A stretch of DNA of 64,000 nucleotides. Origin: Cereibacter ovatus (lineage in GTDB: Bacteria; Pseudomonadota; Alphaproteobacteria; Rhodobacterales; Rhodobacteraceae). Made by a program: the position numbers and the translations under genes. The stretch lies in the NCBI RefSeq assembly GCF_900207575.1, contig NZ_OAOQ01000004.1:186001-250000 (forward strand). Reading direction: 5' to 3'. How positions within the stretch are numbered: the stretch's first letter is position 1; every line of letters starts with the position of its first letter. Positions 52,753-63,081 of this stretch are shown here, in pieces. The notes under the pieces were generated by a model. That model was not told where the DNA came from, ran no database searches, and saw nothing but the letters and a program-made list of their open reading frames with translations.

Positions 52753-53648
52753 GCCGCCACCAGCGCCTTGTAAAGCGTGCGCAGATGCTCGGTCATCGGA
52801 CCCATCTGGCCGGTTCCGATCACCCGCCCATCGACGATCCCCACCGGGGTCTGGGCGCCGAAAGTGCCGGTCAGAAAGGCCTCGTCGGCGGAATAGACAT
52901 CGACGAGAGAAAAGTTTTTCTGAAACACGGGGATGCCATTCAACCGGCAGAGGTCGATCACCTTGCCCCGCGTGATCCCGTTCATGCAGTAGTCCCCGGT
53001 CGAGGTCCAGACCTCGCCTTTTCTCACAATGAAGAAGTTGCAGGCATTGGTCGTATTCACGAATCCATGCACATCCAGCATCAGCGCCTCGTCCGCGCCG
53101 GCCTTTTCGGCCGCGATACAGGCAAGGATGCAGTTCAGCTTGGAATGAGAGTTCAGCTTCGGGTCCTGACTCATCGGCAGGCCGCGGATATGGGGCACCG
53201 TCGCCAGCCGGATCGGCCGGGGCAGTTTCGGCCGTGAGTGTTCCATGATGATCGCGACCGTCGGCCCCTGCCGCGACAGCGACGGATGCTGGAACGGCCG
53301 GCTTTTCACCCCGCGCGTCACCATCAGCCGGGCATGGGCGTCGGTCTGCATCCCGTTCGCGGCCTGCGTGTCATGGATCGCCTGCGCCAGTTGCGCGCGA
53401 TCCATCCCGATATCCAGATCGATCGCCTTTGCGGCTTCAAACAGCCGGTCAAGGTGTTCGTCCAGAAAGGCCCAGCGTCCGTTGTAAAGCCGGATGCCCT
53501 CCCACACGCCATCGCCCAGCATGAAACCGGAATCGTAAACCGAGACCAGCGCCTCGGCCCTGGGCAGGATCCGGCCGTTCAGCCAAAGGCGCAAATCCTC
53601 ATTTCGGGTATCTTCTTCGGCCTGATGGGTAGTGACGTGATCGGTCAT
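52749..53648 (-). CDS. Class IV aminotransferase
   Basis: This 299-residue PLP enzyme is of the IlvE/D-amino-acid aminotransferase/4-amino-4-deoxychorismate lyase fold. LWLNGRILPRAEALVSVYDS is the class IV opening, GDGVWEGIRLYNG the next block, the PLP lysine is in LNSHSKLNCILACI, and EAFLTGTFGAQTPVG binds the cofactor phosphate. It differs clearly from the IlvE at 8.9 kb, so it probably has another substrate. ATG at 53648 has an AAAGGAG site. It is coupled to the sulfotransferase-like gene. Confidence 0.85.
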   Translation of the reverse strand: MTDHVTTHQAEEDTRNEDLRLWLNGRILPRAEALVSVYDSGFMLGDGVWEGIRLYNGRWAFLDEHLDRLFEAAKAIDLDIGMDRAQLAQAIHDTQAANGMQTDAHARLMVTRGVKSRPFQHPSLSRQGPTVAIIMEHSRPKLPRPIRLATVPHIRGLPMSQDPKLNSHSKLNCILACIAAEKAGADEALMLDVHGFVNTTNACNFFIVRKGEVWTSTGDYCMNGITRGKVIDLCRLNGIPVFQKNFSLVDVYSADEAFLTGTFGAQTPVGIVDGRVIGTGQMGPMTEHLRTLYKALVAA

Positions 53649-53702
53649 TTGGCGCTCCTTTGGCGCCACGCTAGACCGGGCGCCGGGTCGCGCCAAGGGG
53701 CG

Positions 53703-54560
53703 TCAGCGCGCCAGAAAGGCCGTAACCTCGGCCGCGGAGGGCATCGCCTGCGACGCGCCCGGCCGCGTCACCTGAAGCGCGGCGGCGGCGGCGGCACGGC
53801 GCATTGCCTGATGCCGCGGCAGTCCTGCGTCCAGCGCCGCCGCAAGGTTTCCCGTGAAACAATCGCCCGCCCCCACGGTATCGACCGCAGCGACGGCAAA
53901 GGCCGGCACATGCAGCGGGTCCGCGCCCGGGCGCAGCCAGTCTGCCCCCTGCGCGCCACGGGTCACGATCATCTCGACGCCGGGCAGCGCCCCCAGCGCC
54001 GTGCGAAGCGCCTCGGCCTCGACCTTGTTCAGCACCAACAGGCTGACATGGGGCAGAACCGCCTGCACCGCGGCCACATCGAAGGGCGCGGCGGAATAGA
54101 TCACCCGCAGCCCGCGTGCGACGGCCAGCCGGGCTGCCTGAACCTGTGCCGAAGTCTCATTCTGAATCAACAAGGTATCGTCAGGGCCGGCCGTGGCCAG
54201 CGCCGCCGCCACCTGCCTGTCGGACAGCGAGCGGTTGGCGCCGGGAAAGATCACGATGACATTTTCGCCCGCCGGATCAACCGTGATGATCGCATGGCCG
54301 GTGGGCACAGCCACCTCGGCGATATGGGTCACATCGATACCATCGCCGGCCATCGCCTCGCGCGCCCACGCCGCTTCGGGGCCGACCGCACCGATATGGC
54401 AGACCCGCGCCCCGGCCCGGGCGGCGGCGACCGACTGGTTCGCCCCCTTGCCGCCCAGCCCGATCGCATAGCCCCCGGCCTCCAGCGTCTCGCCGGGTGC
54501 CGGCAGATGCGGCACCCGATAGACATGGTCGATGTTGATCGAGCCGAGGTTGAGAAGCAT
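53703..54560 (-). CDS. Ribokinase-type PfkB sugar kinase
   Basis: This 285-residue kinase has the PfkB motif 1 GLGGKGANQSVAAARAGA and motif 2 VDTVGAGDCFTGNLAAALD with the catalytic Asp. The NxD near the start (INIDHVY) contacts sugar. Ribokinase is the closest type, but no ribose transporter or regulator is near, so another sugar or nucleoside is possible. Its ATG overlaps the malic-enzyme stop by one base (TGATG), with AAGGTGGGG as ribosome site. Confidence 0.87.
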   Translation of the reverse strand: MLLNLGSINIDHVYRVPHLPAPGETLEAGGYAIGLGGKGANQSVAAARAGARVCHIGAVGPEAAWAREAMAGDGIDVTHIAEVAVPTGHAIITVDPAGENVIVIFPGANRSLSDRQVAAALATAGPDDTLLIQNETSAQVQAARLAVARGLRVIYSAAPFDVAAVQAVLPHVSLLVLNKVEAEALRTALGALPGVEMIVTRGAQGADWLRPGADPLHVPAFAVAAVDTVGAGDCFTGNLAAALDAGLPRHQAMRRAAAAAALQVTRPGASQAMPSAAEVTAFLAR

Positions 54561-56815
54561 CACCCCACCTTGCAGGCGGCCATCACTGCCATGTTCAAGA
54601 TATCATTTACCGTCGAGTTCACCGAACAGATCTGGATCGGCTTCGACACGCCGGTAAGGATCGGCCCGATCACCGTCGCACCCGCCATCTCTTGCATCAG
54701 TTTGATCGAGATCGAGGCCGAATGCCGCGCCGGAACCACAAGGATATTGGCCGGGCCCGTCAGACGGCAGAACGGATATTGCGCCATGGCCGCGGCATTC
54801 AGCGCCACATCCACAGTCATCTCGCCCTCATATTCGAAATCGACCTTCATGCCGTCCAGCACCTTGGAGGCAGCGCCCATCTTGGCTGCGCGCTCGGACA
54901 CCGGATAGCCGAAGGTCGAGAACGACACGAACGCCACCCGCGGATCCAGCCCCAGATTTCGCGCCACCCGGGCGGATTTGATCGCGATATTGGCCAGATC
55001 CTCGGCTTCCGGCCATTCATGCACCAGCGTATCGGCGATCAGCACGATCCGCCCCTTGTGCAGAAGCGCCGTCACCCCCACCGCGCCATCGGATGCCTTG
55101 GCATCGAAGACGTGATTGATCAGTTGCATCACATAGGCCGATTTGCGCGTGGCGCCCGTCACCAGCCCGTCGCCATGCCCATGCGCCAGCATCAACGCCG
55201 AGAACACATGCCGATCCCGCGTCGCCAGCCGCTGAATATCATAGCTGTCAAAACCGCCGCGCTGAAGTCTCTCATAAAGGAAATGCTTGTAGGCATCCAT
55301 GTGGCGAGAGTTGGCGGCATTCACCACCTCAAGCTCTCGCACCGCATCACCAAGACCGGCGGCTTCCAGCTTTTCACGCACGTCGGCTTCGCGGCCGACC
55401 ACCAGCGCCTTGCCCATTCCGGCACGCTGATAGGCAACGGCGGCGCGCAACACGCGGGGGTCGTCGCCTTCGGCAAAGATCATCCGGGCCTGCGCCGCCT
55501 TCGCTCGGGCATGGATGCCCTGCAGGATCGAGGCGGTCGGGTCCATCCGGGATTTCAGCGCCAGTTCATAGCCCTGAAGGTCGATGATCGGCCGCCGCGC
55601 AACGCCGGTGTCCATCCCGGCCTTCGCCACCGCCGGCGGAATGGTATAGATCAGCCGCGGATCGAACGGCGTGGGAATGATGTAATCGCGCCCGAACGAC
55701 AGCTTGCGGCCATAGGCCATCGCCACCTCGTCCGGCACATCCTCGCGCGCCAGCTTTGCCAGCGCCCGGGCGCAGGCGATCTTCATCTCGTCGTTGATCG
55801 CACGGGCATGGATGTCCAGCGCGCCGCGGAACAGATAGGGAAAGCCGAGAACGTTGTTCACCTGATTGGGATAGTCCGACCGGCCGGTGGCCACGATGGC
55901 ATCGGCGCGCACGGCGTGGGCCTCTTCCGGCGTGATCTCGGGATCGGGGTTCGCCATGGCGAAGATGACCGGGTTTTCAGCCATGCTGGCAACCATCGCC
56001 TGCGTCACCGCCCCCTTGGCCGAGACGCCAAGGAACACGTCGGCGCCCACCATCGCCTCTTCCAGCGTGCGGCAATCTGTCCGCGCGGCATGGGCCGATT
56101 TCCACTGGTTCATGCCCTCGGTGCGACCCTGCCAGATCACGCCCTTGGTGTCGCACATGATGCAGTTGTCGTGCCGCGCGCCCATCGACTTCAGCAGTTC
56201 CAGACAGGCGATCCCCGCCGCGCCCGCGCCGTTCAGCACGATGCGGACATCCTCGATCTTCTTCCCCGAGATCTCCAGCGCGTTGATGAGGCCCGCCGCG
56301 CAGATCACCGCGGTGCCGTGCTGGTCATCATGGAACACCGGGATGTCCATGAGTTCCTTCAGCCGCTGCTCGATGATGAAGCATTCCGGCGCCTTGATAT
56401 CTTCAAGGTTGATGCCGCCGAAGGTCGGCCCCATCAGCTTCACCGCCTGGATGATTTCATCCGGGTCTTCGGTGTCCAGCTCGATATCGATGGCGTTCAC
56501 ATCGGCGAAGCGTTTGAAAAGGACGGCTTTCCCTTCCATCACCGGCTTCGATGCCATGGCGCCGAGGTTGCCCATGCCAAGAATCGCGGTCCCGTTCGAG
56601 ACCACGGCAACCATGTTGCCCTTCACGGTATAGTCATAGACCGTCTCGGGTGCGTCGGCGATCGCCTGAACCGGGACGGCCACCCCCGGCGAATAGGCAA
56701 GGCTCAGGTCACGCTGCGTCGCCATCGGCGTCGTGGCGGTGATCTCGTATTTGCCGGGTCGCGGTTCCAGATGGTAGAGAAGCGCCTCTTCGGGCGTGAT
56801 CTTGGTCTTGGTCAT
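54560..56815 (-). CDS. maeB: NADP-dependent malic enzyme (MaeB, with phosphotransacetylase-like domain)
   Basis: This 751-residue enzyme has two parts. The N-terminal malic enzyme (about 1-430) includes SLAYSPGVAVPV, the metal region IPVFHDDQHGTA and the dinucleotide motif IVLNGAGAAGIACLELL. The C-terminal phosphate-acetyltransferase-like part (about 430-751) is regulatory in known MaeB proteins and not catalytic. It turns malate into pyruvate, CO2 and NADPH. ATG at 56815 gives the usual length (about 750-760). It diverges from mutS, and ribokinase is coupled downstream. Confidence 0.94.
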   Translation of the reverse strand: MTKTKITPEEALLYHLEPRPGKYEITATTPMATQRDLSLAYSPGVAVPVQAIADAPETVYDYTVKGNMVAVVSNGTAILGMGNLGAMASKPVMEGKAVLFKRFADVNAIDIELDTEDPDEIIQAVKLMGPTFGGINLEDIKAPECFIIEQRLKELMDIPVFHDDQHGTAVICAAGLINALEISGKKIEDVRIVLNGAGAAGIACLELLKSMGARHDNCIMCDTKGVIWQGRTEGMNQWKSAHAARTDCRTLEEAMVGADVFLGVSAKGAVTQAMVASMAENPVIFAMANPDPEITPEEAHAVRADAIVATGRSDYPNQVNNVLGFPYLFRGALDIHARAINDEMKIACARALAKLAREDVPDEVAMAYGRKLSFGRDYIIPTPFDPRLIYTIPPAVAKAGMDTGVARRPIIDLQGYELALKSRMDPTASILQGIHARAKAAQARMIFAEGDDPRVLRAAVAYQRAGMGKALVVGREADVREKLEAAGLGDAVRELEVVNAANSRHMDAYKHFLYERLQRGGFDSYDIQRLATRDRHVFSALMLAHGHGDGLVTGATRKSAYVMQLINHVFDAKASDGAVGVTALLHKGRIVLIADTLVHEWPEAEDLANIAIKSARVARNLGLDPRVAFVSFSTFGYPVSERAAKMGAASKVLDGMKVDFEYEGEMTVDVALNAAAMAQYPFCRLTGPANILVVPARHSASISIKLMQEMAGATVIGPILTGVSKPIQICSVNSTVNDILNMAVMAACKVG

Positions 56816-56943
56816 GAGGGGGCCATCCTGTGCAAGCACGGCCCTTCTAGCGCCGCTGGCCCTTTGCCACAACGGCATAGGATTTGCGGCTTTTCCCCGC
56901 ACACCCGCTTTTGTAGGGTCTGCCGACCTGAAGGGGGGCCGAA

Positions 56944-59553
56944 GTGAACGACGAAACCGTCACGCCGATGATGGCGCAATATCTGGACATCAAGGCGCAG
57001 CACCCCGATGCCATCCTGTTCTACCGGATGGGCGACTTTTACGAGATGTTCTTCCACGACGCGGCCCTTGCGGCCGAGGCGCTGGACATCGCCCTGACCA
57101 AGCGCGGCAAGCACAAGGGCGAGGATATCGCCATGTGCGGCGTGCCGGTCCATTCGGCCGAAGGCTACCTGCTGACGCTGATCCGCAAGGGCTTTCGCGT
57201 GGCCATCGCGGAACAGATGGAAGACCCGGCCGAGGCGAAGAAGCGCGGATCGAAATCGGTGGTGCGGCGCGAAGTGGTTCGACTGGTGACCCCCGGCACA
57301 CTGACCGAAGACAGCCTGCTGGAGGCCCGCCGCCACAACTTTCTGGCCGCCTTCGCCGAGGTCCGCGACGAAGCGGCGCTGGCATGGGCCGACATCTCGA
57401 CCGGCGAACTGCGCGTGACCCCCTGCCCGCTGCCGCGCCTGCTGCCGGAACTGGCCCGCCTTGCCCCGCGCGAACTGCTGCTGGCCGAAGGCCGCGAACC
57501 CGATGGCCTGCCCGAGATCGGCTGCGCGATAACATCCCTTGCCCGGTCCAGCTTCGACAGCACCTCAGCCGAAAAGCGGCTGTGCGCGCTGTTCGCGGTC
57601 GGCACGCTGGACAGTTTCGGCAGCTTCACCCGCGCCGAGATTGCCGCCATGGGCGCGCTGGTCGACTACCTTGACCTGACGCAGCGCGGAAAGCTGCCAC
57701 TGCTGCGCCCGCCCCTGCGCGAAATCGCGGGCGGAACCGTGCAGATCGACGCCTCGACCCGGCGCAACCTTGAAATCACCGCGGCGCTTTCGGGCGGGCG
57801 CGAAGGATCGCTGCTGGCAGCGGTGGATCGCACGGTCACGGCGCCCGGGGCCCGGCTTCTGGAACGGCGCCTGTCCAGCCCTTCGCGCGATCTGCCCACG
57901 ATCCACGCCCGCCTTGCGGCCCTGCGCTGGCTGACCGAGGAACCCCGCCTGCGCGAAGACCTGCGCGACAGCCTGCGCCGCGTCCCCGACATGGACCGCG
58001 CCCTGTCGCGCCTCGCACTGGACCGGGCAGGCCCGCGCGACCTGACCGCGATCCGCGCCGGGCTGACACAGGCCGAAACCGTCGCCGCCCGCCTGCCAGA
58101 CACCGCCCCCCCGCTGCTGGCCAAAGCCGCCGCCAGCCTGCGCGGACATGAAGGGCTGATCGACCTTCTGGATCAGGCGCTGGTGGCCGAACCGCCGCTG
58201 CTGACCCGCGACGGCGGCTTCATCGCCCCCGGCTTCGATGCCGATCTGGATGAAACCCGCCGCCTGCGCGACGAAGGCCGCGGCGTCATCGCCTCGATGC
58301 AGGCCGGCTTCATCGACAGGACCGGCATCGCCAGCCTGAAGATCAAACACAACAACGTGCTGGGCTATTTCATCGAAACCACCCAGACCCACGCCGAAAA
58401 GATGCACGCCGACCCCGGCTTCATCCACCGCCAGAGCACTGCCGGGCAGGTCCGCTTCACCACCGTCGAACTCTCGGAACTGGAAACCCGGATCCTGAAC
58501 GCCGGCAACCACGCACTGGAGCTGGAAAAGGCGCATTTCGCCACCCTGCGAACCACGATCCTCAACGCGGCCGGCGCCATCGGCACTGCCGCCCGGGCGC
58601 TGGCCGAAATCGACCTCGCCACCGCACTGGCCGACCTTGCAGCCACCGAAGACTGGTCCGAACCACAGGTCGACGACAGCCGCGCCTTCGCGATCGAGGC
58701 CGGCCGCCACCCTGTCGTCGAACGCGCCCTTCGCCGCAGCGGCACCCCCTTCGTCGCCAATGACTGCGCACTCTCGACCGCCGACACCCCGGCGATCTGG
58801 CTCATCACCGGGCCGAACATGGCCGGCAAATCCACTTTCCTGCGCCAGAACGCCCTGATCGCGCTCCTGGCCCAGGCTGGCAGCTTCGTCCCGGCCCGAC
58901 ACGCCCATATCGGCGTTGTCAGCCAGCTGTTCAGCCGGGTCGGCGCCGCCGACGACCTCGCCCGCGGCCGCTCGACCTTCATGGTGGAAATGGTGGAAAC
59001 CGCGGCAATCCTGAATCAGGCCGACGACCGCGCACTGGTAATCCTGGACGAGATCGGCCGCGGCACGGCCACCTGGGACGGCCTCTCGATCGCCTGGGCC
59101 ACACTCGAACACCTGCACGACCAGAACCGCTGCCGCGCCCTGTTTGCCACCCATTACCACGAACTCACCGCCCTCGCCGGCAAACTGCGCGGCGTCGAAA
59201 ACGCCACCGTCAGCGTCAAGGAATGGGAAGGCGAGGTGATCTTCCTGCACGAGGTCCACAAGGGCGCCGCCGACCGCTCCTATGGCGTGCAGGTGGCCCG
59301 CCTCGCGGGCCTGCCCGCTTCGGTGATCGATCGCGCCAGAACCGTCCTCGATGCGCTCGAATCCGGCGAACGTGACAGCAATACCCGCCGCCAGACCCTG
59401 ATCGACGACCTGCCGCTGTTCCGCGCCGCCCCGGCGCCCGCCACACCCAAACCGTCACCCGCCATCGAGCGGCTGAAACAGATCCACCCCGACGAGCTGA
59501 CCCCGCTCGAAGCCCTCCGCCTGGTCTATGAGTTGAAAACCCTCGTCAACTGA
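56944..59553 (+). CDS. mutS: DNA mismatch repair protein MutS
   Basis: This 869-residue ATPase recognises mismatches. The N-terminal mismatch domain contains [12 protein letters not shown], holding the Phe-X-Glu that stacks on the bad base. Connector, lever and clamp domains follow. The ATPase domain has Walker [19 protein letters not shown], then [14 protein letters not shown], the signature-like [15 protein letters not shown] and FATHYHEL. Length is typical. It starts with GTG at 56944 after a G-rich ribosome site. mutL is not in the window. A G/C hairpin element follows the stop. Confidence 0.96.
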   Translation: MNDETVTPMMAQYLDIKAQHPDAILFYRMGDFYEMFFHDAALAAEALDIALTKRGKHKGEDIAMCGVPVHSAEGYLLTLIRKGFRVAIAEQMEDPAEAKKRGSKSVVRREVVRLVTPGTLTEDSLLEARRHNFLAAFAEVRDEAALAWADISTGELRVTPCPLPRLLPELARLAPRELLLAEGREPDGLPEIGCAITSLARSSFDSTSAEKRLCALFAVGTLDSFGSFTRAEIAAMGALVDYLDLTQRGKLPLLRPPLREIAGGTVQIDASTRRNLEITAALSGGREGSLLAAVDRTVTAPGARLLERRLSSPSRDLPTIHARLAALRWLTEEPRLREDLRDSLRRVPDMDRALSRLALDRAGPRDLTAIRAGLTQAETVAARLPDTAPPLLAKAAASLRGHEGLIDLLDQALVAEPPLLTRDGGFIAPGFDADLDETRRLRDEGRGVIASMQAGFIDRTGIASLKIKHNNVLGYFIETTQTHAEKMHADPGFIHRQSTAGQVRFTTVELSELETRILNAGNHALELEKAHFATLRTTILNAAGAIGTAARALAEIDLATALADLAATEDWSEPQVDDSRAFAIEAGRHPVVERALRRSGTPFVANDCALSTADTPAIWLITGPNMAGKSTFLRQNALIALLAQAGSFVPARHAHIGVVSQLFSRVGAADDLARGRSTFMVEMVETAAILNQADDRALVILDEIGRGTATWDGLSIAWATLEHLHDQNRCRALFATHYHELTALAGKLRGVENATVSVKEWEGEVIFLHEVHKGAADRSYGVQVARLAGLPASVIDRARTVLDALESGERDSNTRRQTLIDDLPLFRAAPAPATPKPSPAIERLKQIHPDELTPLEALRLVYELKTLVN

Positions 59554-59561
59554 TCCGTTTC

Positions 59562-59616
59562 ATTCTGGCCCAAATATCCCGGGGTCCGGGGCAGCGCCCC
59601 GGCCGCCGGAACCGGC
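59562..59616. repeat. REP-like intergenic palindrome after mutS
   Basis: The block ATTCTGGCCCAAATATCCCG, then a CCGGGGC/GCCCCGG hairpin with a three-base loop (59586-59602) and a small GCCGG/CCGGC one (59605-59616), resembles an intergenic element that recurs in Rhodobacteraceae genomes. It may also act as a terminator between mutS and grpE. Only one copy was found in this window. Confidence 0.45.
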
Positions 59617-59632
59617 AACGAACGGCCCCGGA

Positions 59633-60202
59633 TCAGGCGCCGGTGTTGGACGACACACCCACCTGCGCCGGACGCAACAGCCGGTCGTGGATCATGAAGC
59701 CCTCGGTCATCACCTGAATGATATGGCCAGCCTTGGTGCCGGGAACCGGGGCCTCGAACATCGCCTGATGATGCTGCGGATCGAAGACATCGCCCACCTT
59801 GGGCGTGATCGGCTGCACGCCATGCTTCGTCATCACGTTGCGCAATTCGCGCAGCGTCAGCTCCACCCCCTCGATCAGGGCCGCGGCCACAGCGCCATGC
59901 TCGTCGCCAGCCGCATCCAGCGCACGGCTCAGGTTGTCATAGACCGGAAGCAGGTCGCGGGCGAGACGGGTGCCGCCATATTGCTCGGCCTCGCGCCGGT
60001 CACGTTCGGCACGCTTGCGGCTGTTTTCGGCATCGGCCAGCGCCCGCATGAACTTGTCGCGCAACTCGTCGCGCTCGGCGCGCAGCGCCTCCAGCTCGCC
60101 AAATCCGGGCGCCTGCGCCAACTCGGGTGCCTCTGCCATTTCGTCCCGGGGTGCCTGATCCTCGGCCATCTCGTCTTTCCTTGCGTTCGTCATATCCGTC
60201 AT
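59633..60202 (-). CDS. grpE: Nucleotide exchange factor GrpE
   Basis: This 189-residue co-chaperone releases ADP from DnaK. It has a Glu/Asp-rich N-terminal tail, a long coiled coil (ELEALRAERDELRDKFMRAL, then ENSRKRAERDRREA) and a compact C-terminal beta domain (GDVFDPQHHQAMFEAPVPG). The ATG at 60202 overlaps the hrcA stop (ATGA), so the repressor and the exchange factor are made from one message. dnaKJ is about 40 kb away in this window. Confidence 0.96.
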   Translation of the reverse strand: MTDMTNARKDEMAEDQAPRDEMAEAPELAQAPGFGELEALRAERDELRDKFMRALADAENSRKRAERDRREAEQYGGTRLARDLLPVYDNLSRALDAAGDEHGAVAAALIEGVELTLRELRNVMTKHGVQPITPKVGDVFDPQHHQAMFEAPVPGTKAGHIIQVMTEGFMIHDRLLRPAQVGVSSNTGA

Positions 60203-61269
60203 CCCTTGCCGCGGTCCGACACCAGCCGACCCACCAGCTGCGCCGTATAATCGACGATCGGCACGATGCGGCCGTAGTTCAGCCGCGTCGGTCCGATCAC
60301 GCCAATGGCGCCGATGATCTTCCGATCCGTGTTCATATAGGGAGAGACCACCAGAGAGGAACCCGAAAGTGAGAAAAGCTTGTTTTCAGAACCGATGAAA
60401 ATGCGCACACCTTCACCACCCTCGGCCAGTTCCAGAAACTCGGCGATGTCTCGCTTGCGTTCCAGATCGTCGAACAAGCTGCGGATGCGGTCGAAATCGG
60501 CGGCTTCGGTCGATCCGTCCAGCAGGTTGGCCCGTCCGCGCACGATCAGCCGTTCAGACTGCTCGCCGGGGTTTTCCCACAAGGCCAGCCCGCTTTGCAC
60601 CAGTTCATGCGCCAGCGCGTCGATTTCCTGCCGCCGCCGGGAAATCTCGTCACCGACGCTGCGGCGCAGATCGGACAACGAGCGCCCCTCGACCAGCGCA
60701 TTCAGGAAATTCGCAGCCTCTCGCATGGAAGACGCCGTCTGCCCCGGCGGCGGCCGGAACACCCGGTTCTCGACATGGCCATCGGCAAACACCAACACCA
60801 CCAGCGCCCTGTCCGCCCCAAGGCTGACAAATTCGATATGCCGGATCGGCGCCTCGTGCTTGGGCGCAAGAACCAGACTTGCGCCATGGGTGATTGTCGA
60901 CAGCGTCGCCCCCACCCGGTCCAGCAACGAGGTCACATCATCTTCGTTCCCGCCACCGCTGGAATCGATCCGAACCCGATCCTCGTCTGAAACGGTGCCC
61001 ACCTCCAGCAGCCCGTCGACGAACATCCGCAGCCCCAACTGCGTGGGAATCCGCCCCGCCGAGACATGCGGGCTGTCCAGCAGGCCCAGATACTCCAGAT
61101 CCTGCATGACGTTGCGGATGGTGGCGGCGCTGACCTTCTCGGACATCGCGCGGGTCAACGTGCGCGACCCCACCGGATCGCCCGATGCGAGATAGCCCTC
61201 GACCACCCGCCGGAACACCTCGCGCGAGCGGTCGCTCATCTCGGAAAGGATCTTGCGGCCTTCGTTCAT
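60199..61269 (-). CDS. hrcA: Heat-inducible transcription repressor HrcA
   Basis: This 356-residue repressor binds CIRCE operators and is folded by GroEL. The N-terminal winged helix (about 10-90) contains [20 protein letters not shown] and [19 protein letters not shown]. The GAF-like and dimerisation domains follow, ending in [20 protein letters not shown] at 61269 has an AAGGGA site; a TTG 15 bases upstream is unlikely. I see no CIRCE (TTAGCACTC-N9-GAGTGCTAA) near it or near dnaK; its target, usually groESL, lies outside. Confidence 0.95.
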   Translation of the reverse strand: MNEGRKILSEMSDRSREVFRRVVEGYLASGDPVGSRTLTRAMSEKVSAATIRNVMQDLEYLGLLDSPHVSAGRIPTQLGLRMFVDGLLEVGTVSDEDRVRIDSSGGGNEDDVTSLLDRVGATLSTITHGASLVLAPKHEAPIRHIEFVSLGADRALVVLVFADGHVENRVFRPPPGQTASSMREAANFLNALVEGRSLSDLRRSVGDEISRRRQEIDALAHELVQSGLALWENPGEQSERLIVRGRANLLDGSTEAADFDRIRSLFDDLERKRDIAEFLELAEGGEGVRIFIGSENKLFSLSGSSLVVSPYMNTDRKIIGAIGVIGPTRLNYGRIVPIVDYTAQLVGRLVSDRGKG

Positions 61270-61294
61270 TCCCTTGCCTTCCAAGCGACTGCCG

Positions 61295-61324
61295 ACTTTA
61301 GCGACCGCCCCTGCCCGCCGTCAA
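61295..61324 (-). promoter_or_regulatory. Candidate promoter of hrcA-grpE
   Basis: On the minus strand TTGACG (61324-61319) and TAAAGT (61300-61295) are 18 bases apart, and the ATG lies 26 bases further at 61269. Confidence 0.45.
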
Positions 61325-61330
61325 TCAGGG

Positions 61331-61360
61331 TTGCATCCGACACGTCCCGAGGCCTATCTG
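61331..61360 (+). promoter_or_regulatory. Candidate promoter of rph-rdgB-ridA-hemW
   Basis: TTGCAT (61331-61336) and TATCTG (61355-61360) are 18 bases apart, 27 bases before the rph ATG. It is back to back with the hrcA promoter. Confidence 0.42.
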
Positions 61361-61386
61361 GCGGCAATCCAGAAATGAGGTTCCCC

Positions 61387-62100
61387 ATGCGTCCTTCCGG
61401 CCGACTGCTCAACCAGATGAGGGCGGTTTCGATCGAGCCCAATGTGATGAAACACGCCGAAGGCTCGTGCCTGATCAAGATGGGCGAGACCCATGTCCTG
61501 TGCTCGGCCTCGATCGAGGACAAGCCGCCGCCGTTCCTGAAGAACACCGGCCTTGGCTGGGTGACGGCCGAATACGGCATGCTGCCGCGCGCCACCACCT
61601 CGCGCAACCGCCGCGAGGCAGCCGCCGGCAAGCAGACCGGCCGCACGCAGGAAATCCAGCGCCTGATCGGCCGCGCGCTGCGGGCGGGCATCGACCGCTC
61701 GGCGCTGGGGGAACGCCAGATCGTGATCGACTGCGACGTGATCCAGGCCGACGGCGGCACCCGCTGCGCCTCGATCACCGGGGGGTGGGTTGCACTGCGG
61801 CTGGCGGTGAACAAACTGCTGAAGGCCGGCCTTATCACATCGGACCCGATCGTGGACCATGTGGCGGCGGTGTCCTGCGGGATCTATGCCGGCCAGCCGG
61901 TGCTGGATCTGGACTATGCCGAGGATTCGACCGCCGGCACCGACGGCAACTTCATCCTGACCGGCCGGGGCCGGCTGATCGAGGTGCAGATGTCGGCCGA
62001 AGGCGCCACCTTCTCGCGCGAGGAAATGGGGCATCTGCTGGATCTGGCCGAGGCCGGGATTGCCGGTCTGGTGGAGGCACAGAAGGCGGCGCTGGCATGA
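61387..62100 (+). CDS. rph: Ribonuclease PH
   Basis: This 237-residue phosphorolytic exonuclease trims the 3' ends of tRNA precursors. [40 protein letters not shown], and the phosphate-binding [19 protein letters not shown] are typical, with the [18 protein letters not shown] helix following. The ATG at 61387 has GAGG nearby; an ATG at 61375 in the same frame encodes only four extra residues. rdgB overlaps by four bases. Confidence 0.96.
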   Translation: MRPSGRLLNQMRAVSIEPNVMKHAEGSCLIKMGETHVLCSASIEDKPPPFLKNTGLGWVTAEYGMLPRATTSRNRREAAAGKQTGRTQEIQRLIGRALRAGIDRSALGERQIVIDCDVIQADGGTRCASITGGWVALRLAVNKLLKAGLITSDPIVDHVAAVSCGIYAGQPVLDLDYAEDSTAGTDGNFILTGRGRLIEVQMSAEGATFSREEMGHLLDLAEAGIAGLVEAQKAALA

Positions 62101-62708
62101 CGCGGAAATTCACGGGCGACCGGCTGCTGGTCGCCACCCACAACCGCGGCAAGCTGGAAGAAATCGCGCAGCTGTTCGAAGCCTTTGGCGTCGAGGTGAT
62201 CTCGGCCGCGGATCTGAACCTGCCGGAACCCGAAGAAACCGAAACCACCTTTGTCGGCAATGCCCGGATCAAGGCCCATGCGGCGGCGAAAGCCGCCAAC
62301 ATGCCCGCACTGGCCGACGATTCCGGCATCACCATCGACGCGCTGGATGGGGCACCGGGCGTCTATACCGCCGACTGGGCGATGACCCCCACGGGCCGCG
62401 ATTTCGTGAAGGCGATGACCGACACATGGGCAAAGCTGGAGGCGGTGAACGCCCCCTGCCCGCGCAAGGCGCAGTTCCGCTGCACGCTGGTCCTTGCCTG
62501 GCCGGACGGCCATGACGAGGTGTTCGAAGGCGTGATGCCGGGACAGGTGGTCTGGCCGATGCGGGGCGATCAGGGCCACGGCTATGACCCGATCTTCCAG
62601 CCCGACGGGTTCGACCAGACCTTCGGCGAAATGGACCGCTGGGAAAAGAACGAGATCAGCCACCGCGCCCGCGCCTTTCGCAACCTGATGCATGGCTGCT
62701 TCAAGTGA
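62097..62708 (+). CDS. rdgB: XTP/dITP pyrophosphatase (RdgB/HAM1)
   Basis: This 203-residue enzyme hydrolyses non-canonical purine triphosphates such as ITP, dITP and XTP, keeping them out of DNA and RNA. The start [18 protein letters not shown] and [40 protein letters not shown], and [10 protein letters not shown]-like [15 protein letters not shown] are all diagnostic. The ATG overlaps the rph stop, and its own stop overlaps the ridA start. Confidence 0.96.
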   Translation: MTRKFTGDRLLVATHNRGKLEEIAQLFEAFGVEVISAADLNLPEPEETETTFVGNARIKAHAAAKAANMPALADDSGITIDALDGAPGVYTADWAMTPTGRDFVKAMTDTWAKLEAVNAPCPRKAQFRCTLVLAWPDGHDEVFEGVMPGQVVWPMRGDQGHGYDPIFQPDGFDQTFGEMDRWEKNEISHRARAFRNLMHGCFK

Positions 62709-63079
62709 AAAGGATTTCCACCGGATCCCCGTTCGAGACCACGATGGGCTATTCCCGCGCGGTGGTGAAGGGCGGCTGGTGCTTTGTGTCGGGCGTGACG
62801 GGCTATGATTATGCCACGATGGCGATGCCCGAGGGCGTCGCCGATCAGGCCCGCACCGCCTTTGCCACCATCGCACGAGTGCTTGAGGAAGCCGGCTTCA
62901 CCATGGCCGACATCGTGCGGGTGCAATATACGGTGACCGATGCCGGCCTTGTCGAGGCGCTGACGCCGGTTCTGGGAGACGTGCTGGGCGAGATCCGCCC
63001 GGCAGCGACCATGGTCATCGCAGGGCTGATCCGGCCCGAGATGCTGGTCGAGATCGAGGTGACAGCCTTCAAGGGGTAG
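62705..63079 (+). CDS. RidA-family (YjgF/YER057c) protein
   Basis: This 124-residue trimeric protein is of the RidA superfamily. RidA itself hydrolyses reactive enamines and imines formed by threonine dehydratase and other PLP enzymes. The match includes YSRAVVKGGWCFVSGVTGYD and RPAATMVIAGLIRPEMLVEIE. The catalytic Arg of RidA (Arg105 in E. coli) appears conserved in IRPAATM, but the typical strict-RidA N-terminal residues are not, so it may be a RidA-like (Rid2-7) paralogue. It starts with GTG at 62705, sharing GTGA with rdgB. Confidence 0.87.
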   Translation: MKRISTGSPFETTMGYSRAVVKGGWCFVSGVTGYDYATMAMPEGVADQARTAFATIARVLEEAGFTMADIVRVQYTVTDAGLVEALTPVLGDVLGEIRPAATMVIAGLIRPEMLVEIEVTAFKG

Positions 63080-63081
63080 CA

